Source: Microbacterium sp. TPD7012 (GTDB lineage: Bacteria > Actinomycetota > Actinomycetes > Actinomycetales > Microbacteriaceae). Taken from it: a stretch of 53,229 nucleotides of DNA. The position numbers and the translations under genes were made by a program. Under the pieces are notes generated by a model. That model searched no databases, was not told the DNA's origin, and saw only the letters and a program-made list of their open reading frames with translations. Of the stretch, positions 16,802 to 23,315 are shown piece after piece (positions within the stretch are counted from its first letter, which is position 1; every line of letters starts with the position of its first letter). The stretch covers positions 1 through 53,229 of the forward strand of contig NZ_QDFV01000011.1 of assembly GCF_003075395.1 (NCBI RefSeq), read 5' to 3'.

Positions 16802-16807
16802 AGGGTA
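16802..16807 (-). promoter_or_regulatory. -10 box for the PLDc_N protein gene
   Basis: TACCCT on the minus strand ends 6 nt before the ATG at 16795; leaderless arrangement. Confidence 0.5.
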
Positions 16808-16833
16808 GACGACGCCGGATTCGGCCGCGCGGC

Positions 16834-17763
16834 CTACGGGAGCAGGTGGCCCGCGGCGCGGAACAGTTCGTACCACTCGGCGCGCGTGAGCTCGACGTCG
16901 GCGCCGGCCGCGGCATCGCGCACGCGCTGCGGCGTGGTCGTGCCGAGCACGACCTGCATATGCGCGGGGTGCCGGGTGATCCACGCGGTCGCGATGGCGA
17001 TCGGGGTGACGCCGTAGGACGCGGCGAGTCGATCGATCACCGTGTTGAGCTCGGCGTACTCCGGGTTGCCGAGGAAGACCCCGGTGAAGAAGCCGCCCTG
17101 GAACGGCGACCAGGCCTGGATCGTGATGCCGTTGATGCGGCAGTACTCGACGATGCCCCCGCCGTCGCGGACGACGCTCTGCTCCTCGCCCGCCATGTTC
17201 ATCGCGATGGGCTGCGCGATGATCGGCGCGTGGGTGATCGACAACTGCAGCTGGTTCGCGATCAGCGGCTGACGCACGGCCGTGCGCAGCAGGTCGATCT
17301 GCCTCGGCGTGTGGTTCGACACTCCGAACGCCCGCACCTTGCCGTCGGCCTCGAGCTCATCGAACGCCCGGGCGACCTCGTCGGGCTCCACGAGCGCGTC
17401 GGGGCGGTGGAGCAGGAGCACGTCGATCCGGTCGGTGCGCAGGGCGGCGAGCGACCCCTCGACCTGAGCGACGATGTGCTCGTAGGAGAAGTCGAACATC
17501 CCCTGCTTCGGCACGATGCCGCACTTGGTCTGCAGCACGATCTCGTCGCGCTCGGAGGCGGTGAGCCGCAGAGCGTCGGCGAACCGCGACTCGCAGTGAT
17601 GCATGCTCCCGCCGTAGATGTCGGCGTGATCGAAGAAGTCGATTCCGGAATCGCGTGCGGCGGCGTAGAGATCGCGGATGTGCGCATCGTCCTTGTCGTC
17701 GATGCGCATCATTCCGGCGACGACGGCGGGGGCGGTGGCGGATCCGAACGGCACTGTCTTCAT
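16834..17763 (-). CDS. Aldo/keto reductase
   Basis: A 309-residue NADPH-dependent oxidoreductase of the YdhF-like AKR group. The catalytic tetrad is visible: Asp45, Tyr50 (DHADIYGG), Lys80 (QTKCG) and His119 (LLLHRPD). The SNHTPRQIDLL and QLQLSITH segments shape the barrel, and a C-terminal VVLGTTTPQRVRD binds the cofactor. It would reduce aldehydes or ketones in the cytosol. The start at 17763 is fixed by the -10 box TAGCGT 7 nt upstream. Physiological substrate unknown. Confidence 0.92.
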   Translation of the reverse strand: MKTVPFGSATAPAVVAGMMRIDDKDDAHIRDLYAAARDSGIDFFDHADIYGGSMHHCESRFADALRLTASERDEIVLQTKCGIVPKQGMFDFSYEHIVAQVEGSLAALRTDRIDVLLLHRPDALVEPDEVARAFDELEADGKVRAFGVSNHTPRQIDLLRTAVRQPLIANQLQLSITHAPIIAQPIAMNMAGEEQSVVRDGGGIVEYCRINGITIQAWSPFQGGFFTGVFLGNPEYAELNTVIDRLAASYGVTPIAIATAWITRHPAHMQVVLGTTTPQRVRDAAAGADVELTRAEWYELFRAAGHLLP

Positions 17764-17770
17764 GTCGGAC

Positions 17771-17776
17771 ACGCTA
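17771..17776 (-). promoter_or_regulatory. -10 box for the aldo/keto reductase gene
   Basis: TAGCGT on the minus strand ends 7 nt before the ATG at 17763. It overlaps the last codon of the upstream XRE-like gene. Confidence 0.5.
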
Positions 17777-18073
17777 CCCGTCGAAGACCCCCGATGCCCG
17801 CCGATCGCCCGCATCGGGCGTCGCACCGGGCGAGCTCGGAGCCAGCGATGAGACGGGGACCCTGAGCGCGGTCGCGATGTTCGCCAGGTCGACGACCGTG
17901 AGATCGAGGACCGCGGGGTCTGCTCCCGTGGGATCCGTCTGTTGGGAGAGCTTCGCGTGCAGAACTGCAGGCTCGATTCCCATCTCCGCAGCGAGCCACT
18001 CCAACGACAACTCGCGTCGATGCAGGTGCTGCCGAACGGTCTGTGCCACCAAATGACCCGCTTCCGATCCCAT
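17774..18073 (-). CDS. Small XRE-like helix-turn-helix protein
   Basis: A 99-residue protein: residues about 8-62 resemble an XRE/Cro HTH (RRELSLEWLAAEMGIEPAVL followed by a helix ending VVDLANIATALRVPVSSL). The C-terminal tail is Ser/Pro/Gly-rich and probably disordered. No effector domain. The ATG at 18073 lies 6 nt after a TAGTGT -10 box, so the message is leaderless. It is divergent from a second XRE gene followed by an ImmA/IrrE protease gene; the three may form one regulatory unit, though this is inference. Confidence 0.7.
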   Translation of the reverse strand: MGSEAGHLVAQTVRQHLHRRELSLEWLAAEMGIEPAVLHAKLSQQTDPTGADPAVLDLTVVDLANIATALRVPVSSLAPSSPGATPDAGDRRASGVFDG

Positions 18074-18079
18074 ATGTCG

Positions 18080-18085
18080 ACACTA
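18080..18085 (-). promoter_or_regulatory. -10 box for the small XRE-like gene
   Basis: TAGTGT on the minus strand ends 6 nt before the ATG at 18073. Confidence 0.5.
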
Positions 18086-18122
18086 CAAAGTCATACGCCT
18101 CCATTCAACGGTCGCCTGTACC

Positions 18123-18136
18123 AATATGACGATATT
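18123..18136. promoter_or_regulatory. Short palindrome between divergent XRE genes
   Basis: AATAT-gacg-ATATT is a perfect 5-nt-arm dyad in the divergent promoter region, 19 nt before the -10 box at 18155, so it would overlap the -35 region. It is a plausible operator for one of the XRE proteins. Confidence 0.4.
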
Positions 18137-18154
18137 CTGGCTACACGTCGGTGC

Positions 18155-18160
18155 TATCGT
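18155..18160 (+). promoter_or_regulatory. -10 box for the XRE regulator gene
   Basis: TATCGT ends 7 nt before the GTG at 18168. This spacing, seen at many genes of the window, favours the GTG over the upstream ATG at 18126. Confidence 0.5.
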
Positions 18161-18167
18161 GTGCCGG

Positions 18168-18542
18168 GTGAAGACACCTGCAGACGACTTCAACGCAGCG
18201 GTGGGCAGCCAGCTCCGCGCCGAGATCGCGGCGGCGCGAAGCAGCATCGCCGCCATGGCGCGTGACATCGGCATCGCGCGGAGCGCCCTGGACAACTACG
18301 TCACCGGCAAACGATCGATCCCCATCCCCGTCGTCTACCAGGTGTGCGCGGTGGTCGGCCTCGAGCCCCACGTGCTCCTCGACCGTGCCGAGGATCGTCT
18401 GCGCGCTGACGACGCCCCTGCCGCGCGCATCAGCGTTCTGCGCCGCCGACCCGATGTCCCAGGCCCGCGCCATGATCAGAGGGAAGTCGCATTCGATTCC
18501 GGCCTCCGCCACGGCGCCGACACCGACGATCTCTACGAATAG
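18168..18542 (+). CDS. XRE family helix-turn-helix regulator
   Basis: A 124-residue DNA-binding protein. The HTH occupies about residues 12-72: AAARSSIAAMARDIGIARSA as helices 1-2, LDNYVTGKRSIPIPVV as the recognition helix and turn. The remaining tail is basic and probably flexible. The GTG at 18168 is preferred because of the -10 box 7 nt upstream; an in-frame ATG at 18126 would add 14 residues not resembling the family. The ImmA/IrrE protease gene starts 8 nt after its stop, the classical ImmR-ImmA arrangement where the protease cleaves the repressor. Confidence 0.8.
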   Translation: MKTPADDFNAAVGSQLRAEIAAARSSIAAMARDIGIARSALDNYVTGKRSIPIPVVYQVCAVVGLEPHVLLDRAEDRLRADDAPAARISVLRRRPDVPGPRHDQREVAFDSGLRHGADTDDLYE

Positions 18543-18550
18543 GGAACCTC

Positions 18551-18988
18551 ATGCATCAGCTCCTCCGCCTCGCCGAGGAGCATGGCCTGCGCATCGTCGA
18601 GCGGTCCGGAGCCACCTGCGGCGGTTTCGAGCCGGCATCCGGTACCATCCGGCTCGCCCCCGGCATGACCGCTCGCACGGCAGTCAGCGTGCTCGCGCAC
18701 GAGCTCGCCCACGCCCTGCTCGGGCACGAGCCGACCAGGTCCGCGACGATTCGCGAGAGGCAGGAACGGCAGGCTGACGAATGGGCGGCCGCTCGCCTCA
18801 TCACGCCCCGCGCATACGCGGAGGCCGAGCACCTGCGCGGACCGCACCTGGCGAGCCTCGCGTTCGAGCTCGGGGTGACGGTAGAGATCGTCGTCGCGTA
18901 TCAGCGCCTGCTCCGGCGAAAGGGAACGGATGCGACGCTCGGGTTCAGCGCGGCGGGAGGCTCTGCTCAGCCTGCGTGCGCTGATTGA
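18551..18988 (+). CDS. ImmA/IrrE family zinc metallopeptidase
   Basis: A 145-residue protease with the zinc motif HELAH at residues 50-54, preceded by the family pattern GTIRLAPGMT and followed by a second motif ERQADEWAAARLITP (72-86). In that motif the position often taken by Glu is Gln74, with Glu72 and Glu77 next to it as alternative third ligands. Family members cleave XRE repressors (ImmA, IrrE). An AGGGA ribosome site precedes the ATG, and the XRE gene lies 8 nt upstream. No integrase or phage gene is near, so this looks like a chromosomal stress-response pair. Confidence 0.85.
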   Translation: MHQLLRLAEEHGLRIVERSGATCGGFEPASGTIRLAPGMTARTAVSVLAHELAHALLGHEPTRSATIRERQERQADEWAAARLITPRAYAEAEHLRGPHLASLAFELGVTVEIVVAYQRLLRRKGTDATLGFSAAGGSAQPACAD

Positions 18989-18996
18989 ATATCCTC

Positions 18997-19599
18997 ATGG
19001 CTTTCCTCGTCACCCCCGCCCCCGTCACCCTGACCGGTGAGCTCGTCGAGCTCCGTCCGCTCGATCGCTCTCACGTCGCTGGCCTCGTGGAGGCCGTCGA
19101 GGAGGGCGACCTGTGGAAGACCGCCTGGTACACGTCGGTGCCGGCTCCCGACGGCGTCGCCGCCGAGGTCGACCGCCGCATCGGCCTGATCGACACGGGC
19201 GAGATGCTGCCGTTCACCGCGTTCGACGCCTCCGGGCGCGTCCTCGGTCTGACCTCGTTCTACGACATCGTCGCCGATGTGCCGCGTCTGCACATCGGAT
19301 ACACCTGGAACCGTCCGTCGGCGCACGGCACGGGCACGAACGCGGAGTCCAAGCTCCTGCTGCTGCGGCACGCCTTCGAGACGCTCGGGGTCTTCCGGGT
19401 CGGCCTGACGACGCAGTGGGTGAACTTCCAGTCGCGCGCGGCCATCGAGCGGCTCGGCGCGAAGCAGGACGGCGTGATGCGAGCCATGAGCCGCTACCGC
19501 AACGGCGCGCTGCGCGACAGCGTCGAGTTCTCGATCATCGAGCCGGAATGGCCGGCGGTGAAGGCCAACCTCGAGGCGCGACTCGCGCGACGGCGCTGA
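18997..19599 (+). CDS. GNAT family N-acetyltransferase
   Basis: A 200-residue acetyltransferase of the RimJ/RimL-like type: VELRPLDRSHVAGLVEAV at the N terminus, HIGYTWNRPSAHGTGTNAE covering the acetyl-CoA loop, and RVGLTTQWVNFQSRAAIERLGA as the typical Asn-containing helix. It transfers an acetyl group from acetyl-CoA to an amine; target unknown. The ATG at 18997 was chosen over a TTG at 18985 that overlaps the protease gene's last codons. It lies 8 nt after that gene, so could be co-transcribed. Confidence 0.85.
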   Translation: MAFLVTPAPVTLTGELVELRPLDRSHVAGLVEAVEEGDLWKTAWYTSVPAPDGVAAEVDRRIGLIDTGEMLPFTAFDASGRVLGLTSFYDIVADVPRLHIGYTWNRPSAHGTGTNAESKLLLLRHAFETLGVFRVGLTTQWVNFQSRAAIERLGAKQDGVMRAMSRYRNGALRDSVEFSIIEPEWPAVKANLEARLARRR

Positions 19600-19611
19600 G
19601 CGCGCCGACGA

Positions 19612-19818
19612 TCACTCGGTCGGGCTGCCCGACCAGTTGTCCTTGCGGCGGGTCGCGGAGCCGCGCTGGCGCATCATGAACGCGAGCGACAGGCTCACGA
19701 TCAGGAGACCGGCGACGAAGACGTAGGCCGCGTACTCCACGGGAAGCGACTGCGCGAGACCCATCAGCCAGATGCCTCCGAGGAAGAGGATCATGAAGAA
19801 GATGAAGCTGAGGATCAC
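19612..19818 (-). CDS. Small two-helix membrane protein, function unknown
   Basis: A 68-residue protein with two hydrophobic helices (about 2-22 and 28-47) and a basic, hydrophilic C-terminal tail (MRQRGSATRRKDNW). The GTG at 19818 has an AGGAGA ribosome site just upstream. No family was recognised. It is convergent with the acetyltransferase gene and divergent from the flavodoxin-like gene. Confidence 0.65.
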   Translation of the reverse strand: MILSFIFFMILFLGGIWLMGLAQSLPVEYAAYVFVAGLLIVSLSLAFMMRQRGSATRRKDNWSGSPTE

Positions 19819-19912
19819 GGGATCTCCTGTCGTAGCGGCCGCCTTCTAGCGTACCGGACGGGCGGACGAAACCCCCTTGGGTCGGGGCGGAGGGCCGTGG
19901 TTCTCTCTCCCC

Positions 19913-20524
19913 ATGAACGCTCCGCTGACGGCTGTCGCCATCTCCTGCACGCTGAAGCCCTCCCCCGGCGATTCGAGCTCGGACCTGCTCGCGTCGCAGA
20001 TCCTCGCGGCCCTGGCGGGGCACGGTGTCACCGGCGAGGTCATCCGTGCTGTCGACCACGTGATCAGCCCCGGCGTCGAGAAGGACATGGGCGGGAACGA
20101 TGCGTGGCCCGGCTTGCGCCGCCAGATCCTCGACGCCGACATCCTGGTCTTCGTCACGCCGACCTGGATGGGACAGCACTCGAGCGTCGCTCAGCGCGTG
20201 CTCGAGAGGCTCGACGCGGAGCTCTCCGAGACCGATGCCCGCGGTCGGCTCACGCTGCTCGACAAGGTCGCCATCGCCGGGATCGTCGGCAACGAAGACG
20301 GCGCACACCACATCGCCGCGATCCTCTTCCAGTCGCTGAACGACGTCGGGTACACGATCCCGTCGCAGTCGTCCGTCTACTGGAACGGCGAGGCCATGCA
20401 GACCGTCGACTACAAGGATCTGGACGACGTGCCTGAGAAGGTGGCCGCCGCGACGGCGACAGCGGCTCGGAATGCGGCGCATCTCGCACGGGTGCTGCGA
20501 GAGCGGGAGTATCCGAGCACCTGA
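19913..20524 (+). CDS. Flavodoxin-fold / NAD(P)H-dependent FMN reductase-like protein
   Basis: A 203-residue protein with AVAISCTLKPSPGDSSSDLL at the N terminus (phosphate-binding loop of the flavodoxin-like fold), DILVFVTPTWMGQHSSV (flavin-contact loop of the WrbA/NADPH-dependent FMN reductase type) and AGIVGNEDGAHHIAAIL. It probably binds FMN and transfers electrons; partner unknown. The ATG at 19913 fits the fold start; no clear ribosome site is visible. Confidence 0.8.
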   Translation: MNAPLTAVAISCTLKPSPGDSSSDLLASQILAALAGHGVTGEVIRAVDHVISPGVEKDMGGNDAWPGLRRQILDADILVFVTPTWMGQHSSVAQRVLERLDAELSETDARGRLTLLDKVAIAGIVGNEDGAHHIAAILFQSLNDVGYTIPSQSSVYWNGEAMQTVDYKDLDDVPEKVAAATATAARNAAHLARVLREREYPST

Positions 20525-20546
20525 GGCCCAGGTCGTCGCACAAGGC

Positions 20547-21554
20547 TCACGGACGCGTGAACGTGATCACCTCGCCGCGGCGCGCGCGCTCCACGCTCAT
20601 CCCCGCGAGCTCCAGGCGACGGAAGACGCGTCGCGGTAGGACGGGGAGTTCGGCCGTGCGACCGGCCGGAGGCTTCGCGAGTCCGGCGAACACAGACAGA
20701 TCGACGCCGGCCCCGCGCACCTCGATCCGCGCGTAGTCGCTTCGGGTCCGCCACAGCAGGAACTCGAGGTCACGGAACGCGACGACGTGATCCTCATCCC
20801 CCACTCGCACGCGGAGCTCGTCGTTGCCGAAGGCGATGACGCAGGCGACCGTTCGCCGCCGCAGCACCGCGGTCAACGCCAGGTACACCGGCAGGGCGAT
20901 CACGACCCCCACCAGGATGATCAGGAGTCGCGGCCCCAGTCGCATGACGATGTCGTCGAAGGCGATCAGCAACAGCGTGCCGAAGAGTCCGAAGACGATC
21001 ACGATTCCGACGATCGCGCCCGTGAGGACCTTCATCCGGAGCGGGATGCCGTTGATGCGCACGCTCGACCCGTCGCCGCTCTCCTCGCGCTCCCACTCGA
21101 CGGTCGTGGGCAGAGGATGTTTCCTCCGGTCGCGTCGCGTCAACGCGTCGGTGACGCGGCTGAGCAGTCCGAGCCAGATCCAGCCCGTCGCCGGGATCGC
21201 GGCGATCTGCAGCACGACCGCGACGGCGCGCACCGACTCCGGGAGGGACGCGAGCAGCTCGCTCCCGAACTCGACCACGAACGTCATGATCGCGCCGAGG
21301 ACGACGGCGACGCCGATGTGCAGGTACGCACCGTTGCGGGACGGCGTCATGCGCAGGGTCGCGTTCACGAATGCGAAGCCGAAGCACCATCCGCCGACGA
21401 GCATCAACAACATCGGGAAGATGCTCAGGTCGTCGCCGGCGATCGTCGCGGCGATCGCACCGAGCAGCAGCAGCGCTCCCCAGAGCATCGGGTTGCGGAT
21501 GAGCTTGCGCCCCACGGTCGCGCGCACCGCGGCGTCGGTGGTCGGCTCGCTCAT
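20547..21554 (-). CDS. Conserved membrane protein of unknown function
   Basis: A 335-residue protein with about six transmembrane segments: four between residues 22 and 145 (for example WGALLLLGAIAATIAG and GGWCFGFAFVNATL), and two near 190-245, followed by a soluble C-terminal domain of about 90 residues ending in an Arg-rich stretch. No motif was recognised. The start at 21554 is supported by a TAGGAT -10 box 7 nt upstream; an ATG at 21563 overlaps that box and would need a different promoter. It is downstream of tyrS with a 22-nt gap but has its own promoter. Confidence 0.75.
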   Translation of the reverse strand: MSEPTTDAAVRATVGRKLIRNPMLWGALLLLGAIAATIAGDDLSIFPMLLMLVGGWCFGFAFVNATLRMTPSRNGAYLHIGVAVVLGAIMTFVVEFGSELLASLPESVRAVAVVLQIAAIPATGWIWLGLLSRVTDALTRRDRRKHPLPTTVEWEREESGDGSSVRINGIPLRMKVLTGAIVGIVIVFGLFGTLLLIAFDDIVMRLGPRLLIILVGVVIALPVYLALTAVLRRRTVACVIAFGNDELRVRVGDEDHVVAFRDLEFLLWRTRSDYARIEVRGAGVDLSVFAGLAKPPAGRTAELPVLPRRVFRRLELAGMSVERARRGEVITFTRP

Positions 21555-21561
21555 CGGAGCC

Positions 21562-21567
21562 ATCCTA
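21562..21567 (-). promoter_or_regulatory. -10 box for the membrane protein gene
   Basis: TAGGAT on the minus strand, 7 nt before the ATG at 21554. Confidence 0.45.
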
Positions 21568-21576
21568 GGATCCTCG

Positions 21577-22815
21577 TCACCGACCTGCGGCATCCGGTCG
21601 GTGCGCTGATCCGCCGTCGTGCACATGGATCCTGAACCAGCGCCGCCGCCCTGCCTGGAGCACGTCCTGCTCGCCGGGGGACGCAGCATCGTCACCGTCG
21701 AGCCGCTTCACGCCGTTGACGCGAACGCCGCCATCCGCGATGAGTCTGCGTGCCTCCGACCGGGTGAGCTCAGGGCGCGCAGCGGTCACGAGCTGTAGAA
21801 CCGTCGCGTGCGAGGGCACCTCGAGTCGCGGCATCCCGTCGGGAACTGCGCGCTCAGAGAACACCTCGAGGAAGTCGCGCCTCACGCGCGCGGCCTGCGA
21901 GGCGCCATGGTGGCGCGCGACGATCGCCTCGGCCAGGTCCAGCTTGGCGTCGCGAGCATCGATGCCGCCGAGGCCCGCCCGTCGCGCGAGCTCATCGACG
22001 GCGGCGATCGGCAGCTCGGTGTAGACCTTCGCCCAGACTCCGATGAGATCGTCGTTCAAGGTCATCAGGCGTCCGAACTTGTCGTCCGCGGCCTGCGCGA
22101 GCCCGACGTAGTTGCCCAATGACTTCGACTGCTTCGGCCCTCCGTCGAGGCCCGGGGTGATGGTGCTCGTGATGACGGTCTGCGGCCGCTGACCGTGCTT
22201 CGCCTGCAGTTCGCGCCCCATGTTCTCGTTGAAGAGCTGATCCGAGCCGACGATCGTCAGGTCCGACTGCAAGGCCACGCTGTCGAAGCCTTGGAGCAGC
22301 GGGTAGATCAACTCGTGCATCGCGATCTCGCGACGCTCCTCGACACGCTTCTGGAACATGTCCCGGCCCATCAGCTGGCTGTGGGTCACCAGGCTCAGCT
22401 CGCCGAGCAGGTCGGTGATCGGCATGGCGTCGAACCACTCCGAGTTGCGACGGATCTCGAGCACGTCCGGCTCGTTCCTCAGCACCAGGCTCACCTGATC
22501 GAGGAACGCCTGAGCGTTCCGTTCGATCTGTTCCGCCGTGAGCACCGGACGCGTACTGCTACGCCCGGTCGGGTCGCCGACGCGGGTCGTCGTGTCGCCG
22601 AGGAGGAAGACGACGACGTGACCGAGGTCCTGCAGGTACCGCATCATCCAGAGGTTGACAGCGTGACCGAGGTGCAGGTCGGGCGCGGTGCAGTCGACGC
22701 CGAACTTGACCCGCAGGGGCTTCCCCGACGAGAGCCGGTCGTGCAGATCGTCCCGGCCGAAGATCTGCTCGGTCGTGCGACTCAGATGGTCGAGCACCTG
22801 GTCAGGCGTGGTCAT
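21577..22815 (-). CDS. tyrS: Tyrosyl-tRNA synthetase (TyrZ-like) under leader control
   Basis: A 412-residue class I aminoacyl-tRNA synthetase that charges tRNA-Tyr. The HIGH motif is HLGH (48-51) in GVDCTAPDLHLGH, where Cys42 replaces the usual Pro. Tyrosine-pocket residues Tyr171, Gln175 and Asp178 (YPLLQGFD) are kept, the KMSKS motif is KQSKS (228-232), and an S4 RNA-binding domain covers about 340-405. The type resembles TyrZ rather than TyrS. The start at 22815 follows a ribosome site buried in a hairpin (22816-22849) and a leader with an upstream ORF and terminator. Whether this is the only TyrRS of the cell cannot be told; an inducible second copy is plausible. Confidence 0.92.
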   Translation of the reverse strand: MTTPDQVLDHLSRTTEQIFGRDDLHDRLSSGKPLRVKFGVDCTAPDLHLGHAVNLWMMRYLQDLGHVVVFLLGDTTTRVGDPTGRSSTRPVLTAEQIERNAQAFLDQVSLVLRNEPDVLEIRRNSEWFDAMPITDLLGELSLVTHSQLMGRDMFQKRVEERREIAMHELIYPLLQGFDSVALQSDLTIVGSDQLFNENMGRELQAKHGQRPQTVITSTITPGLDGGPKQSKSLGNYVGLAQAADDKFGRLMTLNDDLIGVWAKVYTELPIAAVDELARRAGLGGIDARDAKLDLAEAIVARHHGASQAARVRRDFLEVFSERAVPDGMPRLEVPSHATVLQLVTAARPELTRSEARRLIADGGVRVNGVKRLDGDDAASPGEQDVLQAGRRRWFRIHVHDGGSAHRPDAAGR

Positions 22816-22849
22816 GGAGTTCTCCCTCGATTGTGCGAGCGAGAACTCC
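22816..22849 (-). promoter_or_regulatory. Hairpin covering the tyrS ribosome binding site
   Basis: On the tyrS mRNA, a 9-bp stem GGAGTTCTC/GAGAACTCC plus an inner CTCG/CGAG stem abuts the ATG and includes the GGGAGA ribosome site in its 3' arm. A competing 7-bp stem is possible: GCGAGCG (22860-22866) with CGCTCGC (22835-22841), which would break the first hairpin and free the site. The two pairings are mutually exclusive. Confidence 0.65.
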
Positions 22850-22875
22850 CAGCAGACCCCGCTCGCGATGAACGT

Positions 22876-22906
22876 AAAAAGGTGAGGACGGATCGTCCTC
22901 ACCTTT
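22876..22906 (-). terminator. Intrinsic terminator in the tyrS leader (attenuator)
   Basis: On the minus strand, the perfect stem GGTGAGGACG/CGTCCTCACC, extended by A-U pairs and closed by a 3-nt loop, is followed by five U residues. It lies about 60 nt before the tyrS start and 30 nt after the upstream ORF stop, so read-through must be controlled. The plus-strand orientation has a poorer T-tract. Confidence 0.85.
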
Positions 22907-22907
22907 G

Positions 22908-22974
22908 GGCTCTGGGGTGTGCCGAGTATCTGGGATCAGCGATGCATGCGCCGACGGCTCACTCCAGAGCCGTC
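22908..22974 (-). promoter_or_regulatory. Alternative RNA stems in the tyrS leader
   Basis: Inside the upstream ORF, GACGGCTC pairs with GAGCCGTC (22953-22974, 6-nt loop). The same GGCTCTGG segment can instead pair with CCAGAGCC at 22908-22915, directly before the terminator. Translation of the upstream ORF could decide which pairing forms. The link to terminator opening is not obvious from sequence. Confidence 0.5.
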
Positions 22975-22998
22975 GAGATACACCACACCGATCACCAT
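22936..22998 (-). CDS. Upstream ORF / leader peptide of tyrS (20 aa)
   Basis: A 20-codon ORF, MVIGVVYLDGSGVSRRRMHR, ends 33 nt before the attenuator terminator. It has a single Tyr codon (TAT, rare in this GC-rich genome) at codon 7 and a run of basic residues near its end. A TATCCT hexamer lies 7 nt before the ATG, so it may be translated from a leaderless transcript. The arrangement suggests ribosome-mediated attenuation of tyrS, by tyrosine shortage or by ribosome stalling at the Arg-rich end. It is too short to be recognised by similarity, and coding is inferred from context. Confidence 0.55.
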   Translation of the reverse strand: MVIGVVYLDGSGVSRRRMHR

Positions 22999-23230
22999 GC
23001 GCACAAGGATAGAGCAGAAGAGACCCGAACCTGCGAGATTCCTCAGATCCGGGCCTCTGACGGCGCTTCCCTGCAGGATGTGTGAGCGTTCGTCACTCTG
23101 CGGGGATTCCGCACTCTTTACAGGTGAATCGCGCAACGCTCCCCCGTTCGCGGTTCCCCCACGGTGCCGGTGCACCCTCGCGACAGGATGCGCCGGCACC
23201 CGGCACTCCGTGTCGGAGAGGTGGGTGGCA
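22999..23230. other. Non-coding stretch between the tyrS leader and the nrdF terminator
   Basis: No convincing gene was seen. The region contains a GTGCCGG/CCGGCAC inverted repeat around 23163-23199 and the promoter region of tyrS near 23000-23040, where no strong -35 box was recognised. Confidence 0.5.
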
Positions 23231-23278
23231 CAAAAGGCCCCTGGTGAACCGCTCCTGGGAAGCGGCCACCAGGGGCCT
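23231..23278 (-). terminator. Terminator after nrdF
   Basis: On the minus strand, AGGCCCCTGGTG and CACCAGGGGCCT form a perfect 12-bp stem with an inner smaller stem, followed by TTTT. It lies 38 nt after the nrdF stop and ends the nrdHIEF transcript. Confidence 0.8.
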
Positions 23279-23315
23279 GTGATTCGTCAGCGACTCCCTC
23301 GCCGACGGGTGACTC

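Noticed and set aside
17774..18988. Classic type II toxin-antitoxin pair
   Set aside because: The XRE-ImmA/IrrE pattern with an HExxH protease matches a repressor-protease pair better than a growth-inhibiting toxin.
20787..21635. A 282-codon plus-strand frame opposite the membrane protein gene
   Set aside because: Asp/Arg/Gln-rich low-complexity translation; antisense of the hydrophobic gene on the other strand.
22816..22998. T-box riboswitch for tyrS
   Set aside because: No AGGGUGGNACCGCG-like T-box sequence or specifier-loop stem was found; the elements fit an upstream-ORF attenuator better.
22936..23199. An 87-codon minus-strand ORF ending with the tyrS leader peptide
   Set aside because: Only the last 20 codons follow a sensible start and promoter-like hexamer; the rest is low-complexity and unsupported.
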